A stretch of 64,000 nt of DNA from Cephalopachus bancanus (GCA_027257055.1 JAPVLO010000055.1:10129501-10193500), one strand, 5' to 3'; shown: positions 9,376 through 20,815, counted from the first letter of the stretch. Numbers and translations: made by a program. Notes: a model not told the origin generated them from the sequence alone.

Positions 9376-12309
9376 AACTGGCAAGAAGGTGAGGATGGCT
9401 GGACTCACCTGGGACCAACGGGCACATAGTTAAGACACGATGTCAATCACGAGAGCCACAGAAGCTGGGCGAAAGGGAGTTCACGAGTGTTGCTGCAGCT
9501 ACACATTTCATTTCTGGGCCTCAGTTTCCCCTTCTCTAAAATAAAAGTCTTAAAAAGTTTGTGCCTATGGGCGGGACTGTTTCTGCCCCTTCCCCTCTTA
9601 GACATAAAAACCTCCTTCTACTCTCCCAGTTTTAAATTAGGAATATTTGGTGGTGTGATCGTGTATGTTTAAAACCAAACAGAAATTTCCTGTTCCCCAG
9701 CACAAAATAAAATTCCAGTTTATAAAAGGGCCTGTAAAATCTCATAATCAAGCCCATTAGCCAAGCAAAATGCTCCACTTTGATTTCGTGGTGTTTAGCT
9801 TTCTTTTCTTAGCAGCACTTCATTAGCGCGCTTTTAATGGATGTTCTCCAGCCTGCTTCTTGAAATTGCTGAAAAAGAAAACACACGATTTTAAAGCACA
9901 AGATACAAGGGAAATATTCCTTCCCCTTTAAGTCTGGAGGCTGGGGGGAGCACAGAGAGTGGGGAGACACCCAGGACTCTAGCATGGTCCTGCTACCAGG
10001 TCTTACTGGAGTGCTGGAATCTTCTGTTGCATTTTTGCTCACCAGCCTCATTGCTAGTGGGCTCACTAATTTCCAGCTCTTTGCTGCTTCAGCGGACCAG
10101 ATTTTCTTGATTAATAACAAAAGGTTTTGTTGGGATCAGAGCTGTTTCCCACCATTTCTATGCAAACCCCAGCAACACAAACTGTGTACATTAACATTTC
10201 AAGGCGCTTCCTATTAAGGATGGCAAGAAAAGCCCCTCTTGGTGGGTAAAATCCATTTTGTCCTCTCTTGTGACATCTGTTCTAACTTTTAAAGCAGAAA
10301 GGAAACTAGATAATGCCAGAGAGCCCTTTGATTTACAGTACTTGCCCTTCGGACACCATCATGCACCCTGAAAGCCGGTAACCCTTCCTTTCTGGACAAG
10401 CACGGGTACCGACGTGACAATGTGCAAATTCGCTTCACATCGAAGAACTCCAGGAGGAATTCTGAACTTGTCTTTCAAACTTTTGTCTTTTTCACGATTC
10501 CTTGATTACATTTTCAATTACTTAAAAACTTCAAAAAACGGAGTCTTTTAAACTTCATTTTTTTAACAGCACAAAACTGTAATGTTTATTGCTGCATATG
10601 CTAGGGTGTTTCATCTCTAATTCCCCCCCAAACCAATTCTGCTTTAGTGGAATGAGAAATCGAAGTAGTTTTGGTTAGGCAACTGAAATATGTATACAAA
10701 CACAGAGGAAACCCCGCGAGTGATCGAATAAAAAAGAAAAGAAGAGAAACCCAGCAGAGTCCCTGTCTCCAACCATCTGCGCGGCAAGCTCTGGGGTCTC
10801 TTACATTGGTCATCCCTGAAACAAAGCTGGAGGCAGATTCCAGCCGGCTCTCCATTCACTATTCATTCAGGGGTCCATCCGCTCCATATGCATTCAGCCA
10901 ACTGCTGTGTTAAATCAGGGCCTTCTCCCAGAATTGACATGGTAATGAAGTCATGGTGTTGTTCAGTGGAAAGACCGCCATAGGTATACCCCTCTCTGAC
11001 AAATCCACCCTTTCACCCCATTGAGGCCTGAAAATTATCTCATAACATCGCAACATCTGTGCACGGGGGGCCTGCCTTTTGTAGCAGGGCATGTTTATTC
11101 CTTGGCCGCTCCTCGCACTGGCTGGCATGGGGTGAGGAAGGCCCGGCCCAGGCATTCCTGGGCGGTAGCCCACCAGCCCAGGCCTCCCTTCTGCTCCTTC
11201 CCACAGCCTTTGTGCTCCCAGAGCCGCTGGGCCCAGAAATGCTGATGCCTGGATGCTGCACACCAGGAATTCTTGTTTGATCATTTTCAGGTGTTAAAGG
11301 TGGACCGCAGAGCTAAACTGTTGCATGCACACTTGCTGTTAGAAACCCTTATAATTAGTCCAGCAAGGAAAGCTGGACAAAAAGTGTGAGGTAGGAGGAT
11401 GCAAGGAGCTGGAAGCAAGCTAATGAATTTTGCTCAGACTCTGGCAAATGACATTTGCTTAACTAATAAGTGCATTTGAACTTTATTTAAACTGGCCCAG
11501 GACAATAAAATGCCTTTACAGGGAAGCAGTGAGGTTGGAGGAATCCATAGAAGGGCTACACCATCTGCAACTTACATGTGTTCTGCCCTGATACAATGAT
11601 TTCATTTCATTTGCTTTGACATTTAAAAGCCCTTTTTGGAAGGAAAAATGCATATTTCTATCTTCTATTTGCTATGACCTCACCTGACTGTGCACAGAGC
11701 TGAGAATAATCAATGTCACATATATTGCACTGCAAACAGTGGTGGGCCATCCTGGAGAGAGGGTCACCACGTGGGGGTGCAAGGGACCCCCTCCAATGAG
11801 GGCTCACAGGGTGTATCTGTGGCCCCATCTGGGTTCTGGGTGTTCAGCCTTGTTTATTTTCTTTCTCCATATCCAAATTTGAGCAACGGTTTAGATAAAG
11901 TGTTCTTGACTACGTCCAGAATGCATTTTTGATGGACAACTGGGATACACAGCATGTCTTTCACTGAGGTGTCCGGGAAGCCCTGCGTCCACTGCAGGGA
12001 AAGAGGCCAGGGTGACCCAAGCTTTTTTCAAGTGCCCCTTTTCTTCTTGTAACATCTTTCAAAAGCCTTAAGGTCAAGACTGAAGTGTCCTGAAATCACA
12101 GGACCAGGAAAGCATCTCTGGCAGATATTTTTCCTTCAGTGGTCCTTGAAAAGGAAGCCGTCTGCCCATTGACCTCCAAAAGATGCAGCCTCACAGGATG
12201 AAAACAGCAGGAGATGGGGCCTTGGAGAGGATTTCCTGTCCCAAGGGCCTCCCCCAGACATGAGGGCCAAGTCCCATAGGATGCGCCTCAGAAATATCTC
12301 CTAAATGGG
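9376..12309. other. Repeat-free unique block, candidate conserved non-coding sequence
   Basis: Nearly 3 kb with no recognisable interspersed repeat in an otherwise Alu-rich flank. It contains AT-rich homeobox-like stretches (CCCATTAGCCAAGCAAAATG near 9752, CTTCATTAGCGCGCTTTTAA near 9817, ACCCTTATAATTAGTCC near 11346). No ORF has domain features. Repeat exclusion beside a developmental regulator is typical of distal enhancers, but sequence conservation cannot be judged here. Confidence 0.45.
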
Positions 12310-12314
12310 TCTAC

Positions 12315-12879
12315 TGTATTAGTCAGAGTTCTCCACAAAAACAGAATCAGTAAGACACACAGGGACGTACCAGAGGAGATGTATTATGGGAACTGGCTCC
12401 TGCAATTACGGGAATGAGAAGTCCCATAGTCTACCATTTGTAAGCTGGAGAACTAGGAAAGTAGGTGGTGCAATTCAGTCCCAGCCCAAAGGCCTGAGAA
12501 CCAGGGGAACCACTGGTGTAACTTCCAGACTGAGACCAAAGGCCTGAGAATATGGGGATGGAAGGTGCTGGTGAAAGGCCCAAAGTTCAAAGACTCAAGA
12601 ACCAGGAGCACCATTGTCCAAAGGCAGGAGAAGATGGATGTCCTGGCTCAAGAAGAGAGAGGAAAGTCTCCCTTCCTCTACCTTCTTCCTCTATCTGGGC
12701 TTGCAACAGATTGGATGATGTCCAGCCACGTTGGTGAAAGTAGATCTTAATTCAGTCTTTTGGACCAAATGTTACTCCCTTCCAGAAACACCTTACAGAC
12801 ACACCCAGAAACAACATTTTGTCAGCTATCTGGGCATTCCTCAGCCCAGGGGAGTTGACACACAAAATTAACCATCACA
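12315..12879 (-). mobile_element. Solo LTR, ERVL/MaLR-like, antisense
   Basis: Bounded by TG (TGTATTAGTCAGAGTTCTCC at 12315) and CA (ATTAACCATCACA ending at 12879), with imperfect 5-bp flanks TCTAC / TCTCC that fit a target-site duplication. The family resembles the widespread mammalian LTR whose sense strand begins TGTGATGGTTAATTTT. The minus strand includes the expected AGCCAGATAGCTGACAAAAT-like region. Family name not resolved. Confidence 0.75.
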
Positions 12880-12933
12880 TCTCCTCTTGTCCCCTCAGTA
12901 TTAACCATCACATCTCCTCTTGTCCCCTCAGTC
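12868..12933. repeat. 33-bp tandem duplication
   Basis: Two head-to-tail copies of a 33-bp unit starting TTAACCATCACATCTCCTCT at 12868 and 12901. They are essentially identical, differing only at the last base. The unit spans the 3' edge of the LTR and its flank, so it arose after the LTR inserted, by local slippage or repair. Confidence 0.95.
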
Positions 12934-13345
12934 ACGATCTAGGTTTGAGGCCTCAGCCTAGCCCCCCTAGGCAATGACAGCTGCCTCCTAACTAGACTCC
13001 CTTCACCCACTCCCCAATTCACCCTCCACCTGGAAACTCAGCTAAGCTTTTAAAACAGGACTTGACTACACATCGAATACTGATGGGGTCCCACTCTAGG
13101 GTCTGATGTCACTGTCTGGCATGTAGCCTGTACTGAGAGCCAGGGTTCTGGAGCACAGGTCTGGACACTGTCTCTCTCTCTCACAGCCCTTCAGAGACTT
13201 CCTGCTGCACCACTGCCTGCCTGTGAGCCCTTCCTATCAGGGCCCACCCATCCCTCTGGGCTCATCTCCCAGCCCCTCCCCCTTAGAACAAAGACCCCAT
13301 CCTGCACCCTGAGTTTTCAAGAGCACTTCTCCAGTTTTGAGTTCT
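12934..13345 (+). repeat. Probable L2 fragment in C/T-rich sequence
   Basis: Phrases such as ACAGCCCTTCAGAGACTTCC, then TGTGAGCCCTTCCTATCAGG, then TCATCTCCCAGCCCCTCCC resemble the L2 3' region in sense orientation. Strongly diverged, so the extent is approximate. Confidence 0.45.
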
Positions 13346-13349
13346 ACCC

Positions 13350-14080
13350 TACAGGGCAACCAGTTGGTTTTCCCCAAAAAGTTATACGTTGGAGTCCTAA
13401 CCCCCAGTACCTTAGAGTATGACCTTATTTGGGAATAAGGTTTTCTTTTTTTTCTTTTTGAGTTAGAGTCTCACTCTTGTCACCCAGGCTGGAGCGCAGT
13501 GGCACGCTCACAGCCACCTCAGCCTCAACCTGCTGGACTCAGGCAATCATTCCGCCTCAGTCTTCCAAGTAACTGGAACTACAGACACACGCCACTACAC
13601 CCGGCTAGTTTTTGTGATTTATTATAGAGACGAGGTCCCACCAAGTTGCCCAGGCTGGTCTTGAGCCCCAAGGGCTGAGGCAATCCTCTCACTTGGGCCT
13701 CCCAAAGTGCTGGGATGACAAGCTGAGCCAATGTGCCTGGCCAGGGATAAGGTTTTCCACAGAGGTAATTAAGTTAAAGTGAGGCCATTAGGGTGGACCC
13801 TATCATATATGTCTGGTATCTTTATAACAAGAAGAAATGTGAGCACAGACACATATAGAGGGGAAACAATGTGAAGAGATCCAGGGAGAAGATGACCATC
13901 CACAAGCCAAGGAGAGAAGACTAGAACAGATTCTCACCCACAGCCTTCAGAAAAACCAATCCTGCCAACACCTTGATTTCAGACTTCCAGCCGCCAGACC
14001 TATGAGGCAATACATTCCTGTTGTTTAAGTGATGCAGTTTGTGGTGCTTTCAGAGCGGCCCTAGCAAACTGATTCAGGAT
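13350..14080 (+). mobile_element. MLT1-type MaLR solo LTR, split by an Alu
   Basis: The left piece (TTGGAGTCCTAACCCCCAGT, CTTAGAGTATGACCTTATTT) and the right piece (GTGAGGCCATTAGGGTGGAC, TTGATTTCAGACTTCCAGCC, TGTTGTTTAAGTGATGCAG, GGCCCTAGCAAACTGATT) form one MLT1-like LTR in sense orientation. Its continuity is broken by the Alu at 13446-13746. Confidence 0.85.
13446..13746 (-). mobile_element. Alu inserted antisense in the MLT1 LTR
   Basis: Complete dimer in reverse, starting with the T-rich tail and GAGTTAGAGTCTCACTCTTG and ending GAGCCAATGTGCCTGGCC. A perfect 11-bp target-site duplication ATAAGGTTTTC lies at 13435-13445 and 13747-13757, within the host LTR. Confidence 0.95.
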
Positions 14081-14556
14081 CAGTTGGGCCAAGGGAATCT
14101 GCCCACAAGGAGCCTATCTCCCAGCTTCTACATCAGCCCAGGGCACTTGGAAGCCCAGAAATTCCTGCTCATAGGGCCTGGTCTGACTTCCAGGACCTAG
14201 CAGGCCTCTTCCCTGGGTGTGCCCTCCCAGGCAAGGCCATACGCCAAGGCTGAGGGCCATCTCTTTGAGGGGTGTGAGGAAGGAGCTTGGGCTTGAGGCC
14301 TGAGGCATCCACAAGCCTCTTGCAAGGCCTTCACCACACTAGGCAGACCCAGGGGTGGGACCTCTGCCAGGCCCTTGCCCTGGGCCCCAGGAATACCACT
14401 AGTGTCCCTGCCTTCCACCCCAAGCTCCATCACAGCTGTGTCCTTTTCTCCTCGAGGCAAAAGTGTGAGGGGTTAGGGGAGGGGGCAGGAACCTCAGTAC
14501 TTGCTGCTACCCACATCTTGTCTCAGGATGACATGAAGCTGTGGACAAGCTGTGGA
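14081..14556. other. Unique intergenic sequence
   Basis: GC-rich unique sequence without recognisable elements. A short duplicated phrase (AAGCTGTGGACA near 14536-14557) lies at the border of the inverted duplication. Confidence 0.5.
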
Positions 14557-14830
14557 CAGACTCCACTCACATGTGCTAATTAGGGATCTCTCTTTACAAA
14601 ATACTTCTTATGAGAAGGATACCACCTTGACTGTTGAGGAAAATAATCTATTAATCGACTCGTGGGGCCAAAGTTCTCTGGGGCAGGAATGATGGGTGCA
14701 AGATAAAAGGTGAAGAGATGCATCACCCATGAAAGGAGAGACCCAGGAGAGACGTCAGGGAGCCCCAAATGCCTGGCAGGGAAGTGTATCCTCAAGAAGC
14801 TTCTAGGGAACTCAAGAAGCAGTGGCTATG
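14557..14830 (+). repeat. Left arm of a ~270-bp inverted duplication, unidentified
   Basis: This 274-bp segment recurs inverted at 15716-15985, by eye about 85-88% identical. The best-preserved core is a perfect 60-bp match at 14710-14769 (starting GTGAAGAGATGCATCACCCA). Both copies keep an open frame on their antisense strand through the core (VSPGSLLSWVMHLFTFYLAP in each). I do not recognise the family: it could be two inverted copies of an unlabelled repeat or a true local inverted duplication. Confidence 0.9.
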
Positions 14831-15715
14831 AAAATCAGGAAATGGTGTCCTCATTCCCTGATTTTCCCAACACTCTCTCCCCCAGGTTTCTTACTTAATG
14901 GAGACTTGGCTTCCTGTTATGCTGTTGCTGCATCCTCAGGCCAACAACCCTTCCAAAAAGCACCGGGGTTCCAACATTGTTCCCTCAGGAGGCTCATTGG
15001 GGAAAGTGACCTGCCTTCTCCGGGTGTGACTCAAACAAGTGGGAGCTTCAGGTGGGGCCACCCACACAGAGCGGTGACTGGGAACTGAGGCTCCAGGAAG
15101 CCACAAGCCTCTGCAGGCCGTGAGTGCTCCAGATCGAGGCTTCTCCTCCCACCAGGCTCCACCCCAGCCTTGTGAGGCCTGCAGAGCACCGGCCACTTGC
15201 AGACACCACTGCCTCCTTCTAGGGAGGGAGGCATGCTGGGCTCCTGCCAACGTGTGACTCACCAAGGGACAGCCCCAGTGCCTTGCCTCCGTCAGCTGCT
15301 GCCTCTTCCCCACCCCCCACCCCGAAGTCAGCCCCAAGGGCCACCTGCCTCAACCCAGACTGCGAGGCACCCCGGGATGACATGGACTCCGCTCCAGGAC
15401 GCTACAGGTATCCGGCCTGGGAACCCGCAGCTCAGCCCCCTCTGCAGGCCATCCCTCAGCCCAGCCTCATGCCAAGATCCCAGCCCTTCCCCAGGAATCC
15501 CATAACTGTGTTGCTGTCTCATGGCCACTTTTACTAGGAGTCACGGCCGACCCCAGGAGGGCCTGTCATCCAGCCTGTCAACCACTGCGCCACAGGCAGC
15601 CCAGGCAAAGACTCTCGGTGCTTTGGGGGCCCAGCGGCTCAAGAGTTCTGAGGTTCTTAACTGTTTCTTTTTACAAGATACTGATTTTCAAAACAAACAA
15701 AAAACAACAAACCTC
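14831..15715. other. Spacer between the inverted arms
   Basis: About 885 bp of unique, fairly GC-rich sequence. Open frames up to 133 codons occur in overlapping antisense frames without domain features. Just inside the right arm a T/A-rich insert of about 26 bp separates the GAAAATCAG phrase from the arm, whereas the left arm has it directly adjacent. Confidence 0.6.
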
Positions 15716-15985
15716 CATAGCCACTGTCTCGAGTTCCCCAGAGGCTTCTTGAGAATATACTCTCCTGCCAGGCGTTTGGGGCTCCCTGACGTCTCTCCTG
15801 GGTCTCTCCTTTCATGGGTGATGCATCTCTTCACTTTTTATCTTGCACCCATCATTCCTGCCCTAGAGAACTTCAACCCCATCAGTAGATTAACAGATTA
15901 TTTTCCTCAACAGTCAAGGTAGTATCATTCTCATAAGTAGTGGTTTGTAAAGAGGGACCCCAAATTAGTATGTGAGTGGAGTCTG
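15716..15985 (-). repeat. Right arm of the ~270-bp inverted duplication
   Basis: Reverse-complement partner of 14557-14830. It begins CATAGCCACTGTCTCGAGTT and ends GTATGTGAGTGGAGTCTG. The differences from the left arm are scattered substitutions and small indels, consistent with an old event. Confidence 0.9.
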
Positions 15986-16411
15986 CTGGGAAGAGAAGGC
16001 CCCAGGTGATTCCGTGACACGTCTGGCCCCACAGAAAAACTGGACATTGACCTTCATCTCAGACTTCCCCTTCAGGATCCCAAAGTCACTCCAGTGATCT
16101 CATCAGCCTCCTGCTTCCTCCTAAAATCTAGTTCCCAAAGATGGCTCCTTTGTGGGACCAGCTGTGTGATGTGTGACTTTGGCCCAGCCCCTACCCAGGA
16201 GATTCCACACCCAACTCCATCCCAGCTGGCCTGAGGCTGCCATCGTGCTAGAGGTGAGCAGAAGTGAGGCAGGTGAGGGCGGAGCCTCCACCTTCACCCT
16301 CTCAGAAGGCAGGTGTCAGGTGCAGAAACTCAGGACGCATGGACGACGAGAGAGTCCACAAAGAGAGAAGCCACACAGCGGGGCCAGCGCCCCCAGCAGC
16401 AGCCCTGAGGC
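15986..16411. other. Unique intergenic sequence
   Basis: No gene or repeat recognised. Open frames continue across the hairpin to about 16541 but have low-complexity, Pro/Arg-rich translations. Confidence 0.5.
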
Positions 16412-16454
16412 CCTGGCAAGGCCTCCTGGGTCTGTAGCAGGAGGCCTTGCCAGG
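16412..16454. other. Perfect 17-bp stem hairpin
   Basis: CCTGGCAAGGCCTCCTG at 16412-16428 pairs exactly with CAGGAGGCCTTGCCAGG at 16438-16454, leaving a 9-nt loop (GGTCTGTAG). GC-rich and free of mismatches. Too short for a canonical microRNA precursor unless flanks also pair, and they do not obviously do so. It could form a cruciform or a stable RNA stem if transcribed. Confidence 0.95.
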
Positions 16455-17329
16455 AATTTCGGGCGGCCCCAAAATTCCAACCCACAGCCCACCCGGGAAG
16501 CAACTGCTGTCCTGGGCTGTCATGTTCCAGGTGCTCTGTGACCTAGTCCTATAATAGATAACTCAATCCACTCTAGCAGCCCGAAGCATTTCCTGGATTC
16601 TAACTTGGCAGAGTTTGTGTTTGTGGTTCTTGCTTTCCCCATTTGATGACCTTCCTAAGTCACTGCTTTTCTGCAGAAGTCCAGTTTATAACAGCCAAAC
16701 AATCTGTGCGCTGGAGTTGCATTATAGAACCCCTGTATCTTCTTTAAATATTCCAGAACAGTAAAACTAAAAAAATCATCAAGTTACTTTGGCTGAAGTT
16801 ACCAATAGTCTTCCCTATTTCTTTGATCTGTGTTTAAAGAAAAAAATGTGCATATATCATATATGTACATATAACCATACACACACACGGTCTTTCCTGA
16901 TGGCCCCTCCTTCCAATGTCAGCTGTTGTTTGACAGCAAAACTCATTTACCTCTAATTCAATCTAAACCCATAGCTGTCAGCCAACATGTTGAGTGAGCT
17001 CTGCAGGCTGGGTGCCCTCCCAAGAACCTCCCTCTGCCCCTTTCCTCATCCTCCCCATCCAGCCACAAGACCTCCTGTTCTGACCTCTTTTGGCTTCCAA
17101 ATTTCCCGCACTCTCAGATGTAACCTACTCTTCTCTGGCCCCACCACAGTCACCCAGACACTAGCCATTGTTGGACACATGGAAGGGACCCATGGAAGGT
17201 TGTAGGATACACAAGAACAGAGGAGAGGACACACCTGTGGCCAATTACCTTTTACAAACTCATAGTTCATTAATACATAGCAAAACCTTCTTAGCATCCA
17301 GTGATGCTATTTTAATCATTCAGTGGGTG
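16455..17329. other. Unique intergenic sequence
   Basis: Mixed sequence including an AT-rich patch with CATATATCATATATG near 16852. Nothing assignable to a gene. Confidence 0.5.
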
Positions 17330-17760
17330 CCCCCTCCCCCAACCACATTCCAAGACAACCATGGAAGGCACAAATAAATAAAGCACAGTGCCTGACCTTA
17401 AAGAGCTCACCTCCCAGTGAGGACAAGCGCCAGGATGTGCTGTGCGGAGCCTTCCCCAAGCAGGGCCACTGGGGCCAGGCCAAGGTGAGCTCAGGCGCAG
17501 TGGGTCCTCGGAAGGGCCATTAGAAAAGCTACTAGTGAAGGTCACATTTGAGCAGGCCCTTGGAGGAAGAGGAGATTTGCCAGACAGAAAAGGGAGACGG
17601 GGCTGCAGGCAGAGGACCGGGGGACCCAGAGGCAGGAAACCCTTGTCTGCGGAAAATTGGAGAGGCCTGGAAAGGTGGGTTGGGAGCAGACTGTGTGGGC
17701 CTCAACCTGTGCTAAGTGATGCTGACAGCTAAGGACACAGTGGGGTGACCCCAGGGCCAG
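17330..17760 (-). repeat. L2 LINE fragment, antisense
   Basis: Shows the complementary L2 order: AAAGCACAGTGCCTGACCTT, AAGAGCTCACCTCCCAGTGA, AAGGTCACATTTGAGCAGGC, then CAGGCAGAGGACC. Ancient and diverged. Confidence 0.6.
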
Positions 17761-17929
17761 GACCAGGACAACGGTTTGAGAAATGTGAGGCCTTGAATGC
17801 AGAATTCACGGGGGTGTCAAAAAGTTCAGCGATCGAGATAAAAAATATGTTAATGATATGTATAAAAAAATCAAAATTAAGGCAAAAATCCATGAGGAAC
17901 AAAATACCAACTTATTAAACAAAGGCAGG

Positions 17930-18620
17930 AACATGTATACCTAGAAACAGAGAGTAGAATGGCGCTTACCTGAGGAGTGGGTGGGAATTGGAAGACGTAG
18001 GTCAAAGGGCACAAGGTTGCAGTTATGTGGGATAAATAGCTTCTAGAAACCTAACGTACGGCATGGGAACTAGAGTTAATAATAAAGTATTGGGTCGGGT
18101 GCAGTGGCTCATGCCTATAATCTCATCACTTTAAGAGGCCAAGGTGAGAGGATTGCTTAAGCCCAGGGGTTCGAGACCAGCCTGGGCACCATAGGGAGAC
18201 CTCATCTCTACAAAAAGTCCAAAAATAAATAAATAAATAAGCCAGGTGTGGTGGCACACACTGTAGTCCCAGCTACTAAGGAGGCTGAGGTGGAAGGATC
18301 ACCTGAGCTCAGGAGATGGAGGTTGCAGTGAGCCATGATCACGCCACTGAGCTCCAGCCTGGGAGACAAAGACACCTACTCTTTGGAGTACTGGAATCCT
18401 ACACTACTCGAAATAATAATAATAATAATAATAACAACAAGTATTGTGTACTTGAAATTTGCTATGAGGAGAGATCTTAAGTATTCTCACCGCAAAAGAA
18501 AAATGGTAACTACTTGAGGTGATGGATATGTTAATTTGCTTGACTGCAGTAATCATGTCACTGTGCATCTCAAAACGTCATGTTGTATATTGCAAATCTA
18601 TGCAATTTTTTTTAAGAGAT
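17930..18620 (+). mobile_element. Old L1 3' end, split by an Alu
   Basis: Upstream piece (AGAAACAGAGAGTAGAATGG, then AACTAGAGTTAATAATAAAG) and downstream piece (GTACTTGAAATTTGCTATGA, TGAGGTGATGGATATGTTAA, CATGTCACTGTGCATCTC) are consecutive parts of a primate/eutherian L1 3'UTR. The Alu at 18092-18438 separates them. Confidence 0.82.
18092..18438 (+). mobile_element. Alu (AluJ-like) inserted in the L1, with (AAT)n tail
   Basis: Dimeric Alu starting GGTCGGGTGCAGTGGCTCAT with a right arm reaching CACGCCACTGAGCTCCAGCC. The tail has become about eight AAT units (18412-18435). A short direct repeat AAGTATT at 18085-18091 and 18439-18445 fits the target-site duplication. Confidence 0.88.
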
Positions 18621-20219
18621 AGGATTAGTATTACAAGTGACTAAGGGGATCTGTGCACTTGTTTTTGATTCTGTTTGTTTTACCAATAGACTCCTTTACT
18701 ATTTCTGGGGCAAATGAGAGAAAGAAAAAGTTCAGGAAGATGGTTTGTACCCAAAGCTCATTCATTCCCATCTTGCTCTCCAGCAAACTCCTCTGCCTAC
18801 AAATTCCTCCTACCTTCTGGAAAATTAAAAACAAAATTAACTAACCACTTCAGGTCAGGAGCTGGAAGCTTGCCCTCACACTGAACACTGCTCAGCACGC
18901 TTTTCCTCTGTTGCCTGAGGACCGGTCAAACATGTGGGCCAGAGGCCGGGCCGGCCCAGGCAGGTGATGGAAGCATGCATCCTGCCGGAAGCTGAAGCTG
19001 CAGCGCTGGGCAGGAAGTAGGAGTGATTAAGGGGCCGGGGCCTTTACAGTGGGTGACAGCACTGGCCTGAAGGGACCTGAGCTTATCAAAGGAAGGTGTG
19101 TGGGGATGAGTCTGGTAGTTAATGGCATGAGTGTAGATTTCAAGGAAAAGGGAGGCAGCAACTCACACAACCCGGTACTCTCCTTAAAGGCACAGGCAGA
19201 AAACGGGGCAAGCAGCCGCTGGGCCGATGCCAGCCGTCAGACAGCCAGGCCTTGTGCCCTGTCCTCCTGGATAACCGCCCAGCGTTGACCCGTGAGCAGC
19301 TTGTGGTCAAGGTGCCTCCTCATCTCTCATGACCGACTCCTTCTTCGCTTCTCAAGATAACGATCACTTTGGATGAAGTTTCTCGCTCTTGGATCCTAGC
19401 CAGGAAGCAAACTTACTTTCAGAGTTTAAGGAAGATTTTCAAATTTCTCCAATTTGAAAGGTCTCGATTTCAACTAATTTTAAACAAAACTTTCCACGAG
19501 CAACTAAACAGTTAAAATGTGTGTTTCCATAAGAGTGGACCTGCTTGGTTCTGCGGGCCTGAAGACACAACAAGGAAAATGGACACAGCAGAAAGAAAGG
19601 AGAAAGCCACCGAGACGGCCTCCCAGAAACAGGGAGAAGGCACCTGCCTGCTCTTTGCCAAGGTTCTCTGAGGGCCCAGCAGCAGCCACTGGGTAGCCCA
19701 CACTTGTGAGCTGATTTGTCTTCAGAACCACCTGCTAACCCATGCCAGCCAGGAGCCCAGTTGCTCATTCAAAGCTCACAAATGCTTACCGAAGCAGAAC
19801 TTACAGGGAAAAGACCAGAGGGAAGGGTCTCTCTCTTCCTTGACCCTGAAAGAGACCCAATTGTAGCCTGCAGGGCTGGATGGAGGGATGAAGACCAAAA
19901 TCACAGAACGGAAAGGACAAAAGGTCACACTCAGTTTCTGGCGGCTGGTGGAAAGCCTGCTTGCCTCAGAGTCAAGAAAGCAGCACTGGAATCCTACACT
20001 ACACCTGCTGTATTCCTGAGGAGGGCCACTCGGAGCCTTGGTGTCTTCCCTGGGACAAGGCTGGACTAATGGAGTGCCCCGATGTGCCCTCCCTCCCATC
20101 TTCCGCACAATTCCTCGTCCCCTGACCGTTCCTCCCCTTCCCTCCTGCCAAGGCCATCTTCATATAGGGAACTCTCTACAGAGTAAATCTTACCTAGCTA
20201 ACCATCTGCTTCAAAATCG
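18621..20219. other. Unique intergenic sequence
   Basis: About 1.6 kb with no recognisable repeat or gene. Open frames of 60-117 codons on both strands overlap each other and lack domains. Confidence 0.5.
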
Positions 20220-20815
20220 CCGCTGAGCACCTCCCTCAAGTGCCCACAGGGTCAACTCCACGCTCCTGAGTCCTCTGGGCTGTGGCCTGGCCTGAGGTCC
20301 TGGCCTTCATGCTTGTTGTAGCAGCCGGACTGTGTGGGCGGGGCTCTTCAATCCCCCGGCCTGGGCCCCCTTGCTGTTTCTCTCTTTTTGACCACCCTAT
20401 CCAGCTCTCAAATAGCCAAATAATAGTCCCCTCCCCCAGAGGCTGGCGTGAGTCAGGAGTACATAAAGTAAACCGTCTGTGGCATTTATGACAGTTAATG
20501 GTACCTATGACCTCCTTACCTGTCATCACCGTTACTATTATTAGGATTGCACACCCACCATCTGCTGTGACCCATCTCCCAGAAACAGCACTGCTCCCAT
20601 GCCCCGTGCTCCCCAGGTTGGGCTAGGCCCCCTGTTCTAGGCTTCCTGGCACCCCGAGCCTGCCTTTCATCTTAGAACCTGCCATGTTGCATTGCAATGT
20701 ACACATCTGTCACCTGCCTCCCCAACAGACTTGTATCTTTTACCTTTGTTTCCTATGCTGCTGTCCTAGTTGTTGCCACAGCATTGATGCTCAAATTGAA
20801 TGAATGAATGAATAC
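20220..20815 (+). repeat. L2 LINE 3' region ending in (GAAT)n
   Basis: The second half is a good L2 match in sense orientation (CACATCTGTCACCTGCCTCC, ACAGACTTGTATCTTT, TTGCCACAGCATTGATGCTC) and ends in GAATGAATGAATGAATA, the usual L2 terminus. The first half (CTGGCCTTCATGCTTGTTGT) is a weaker match. Confidence 0.65.
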
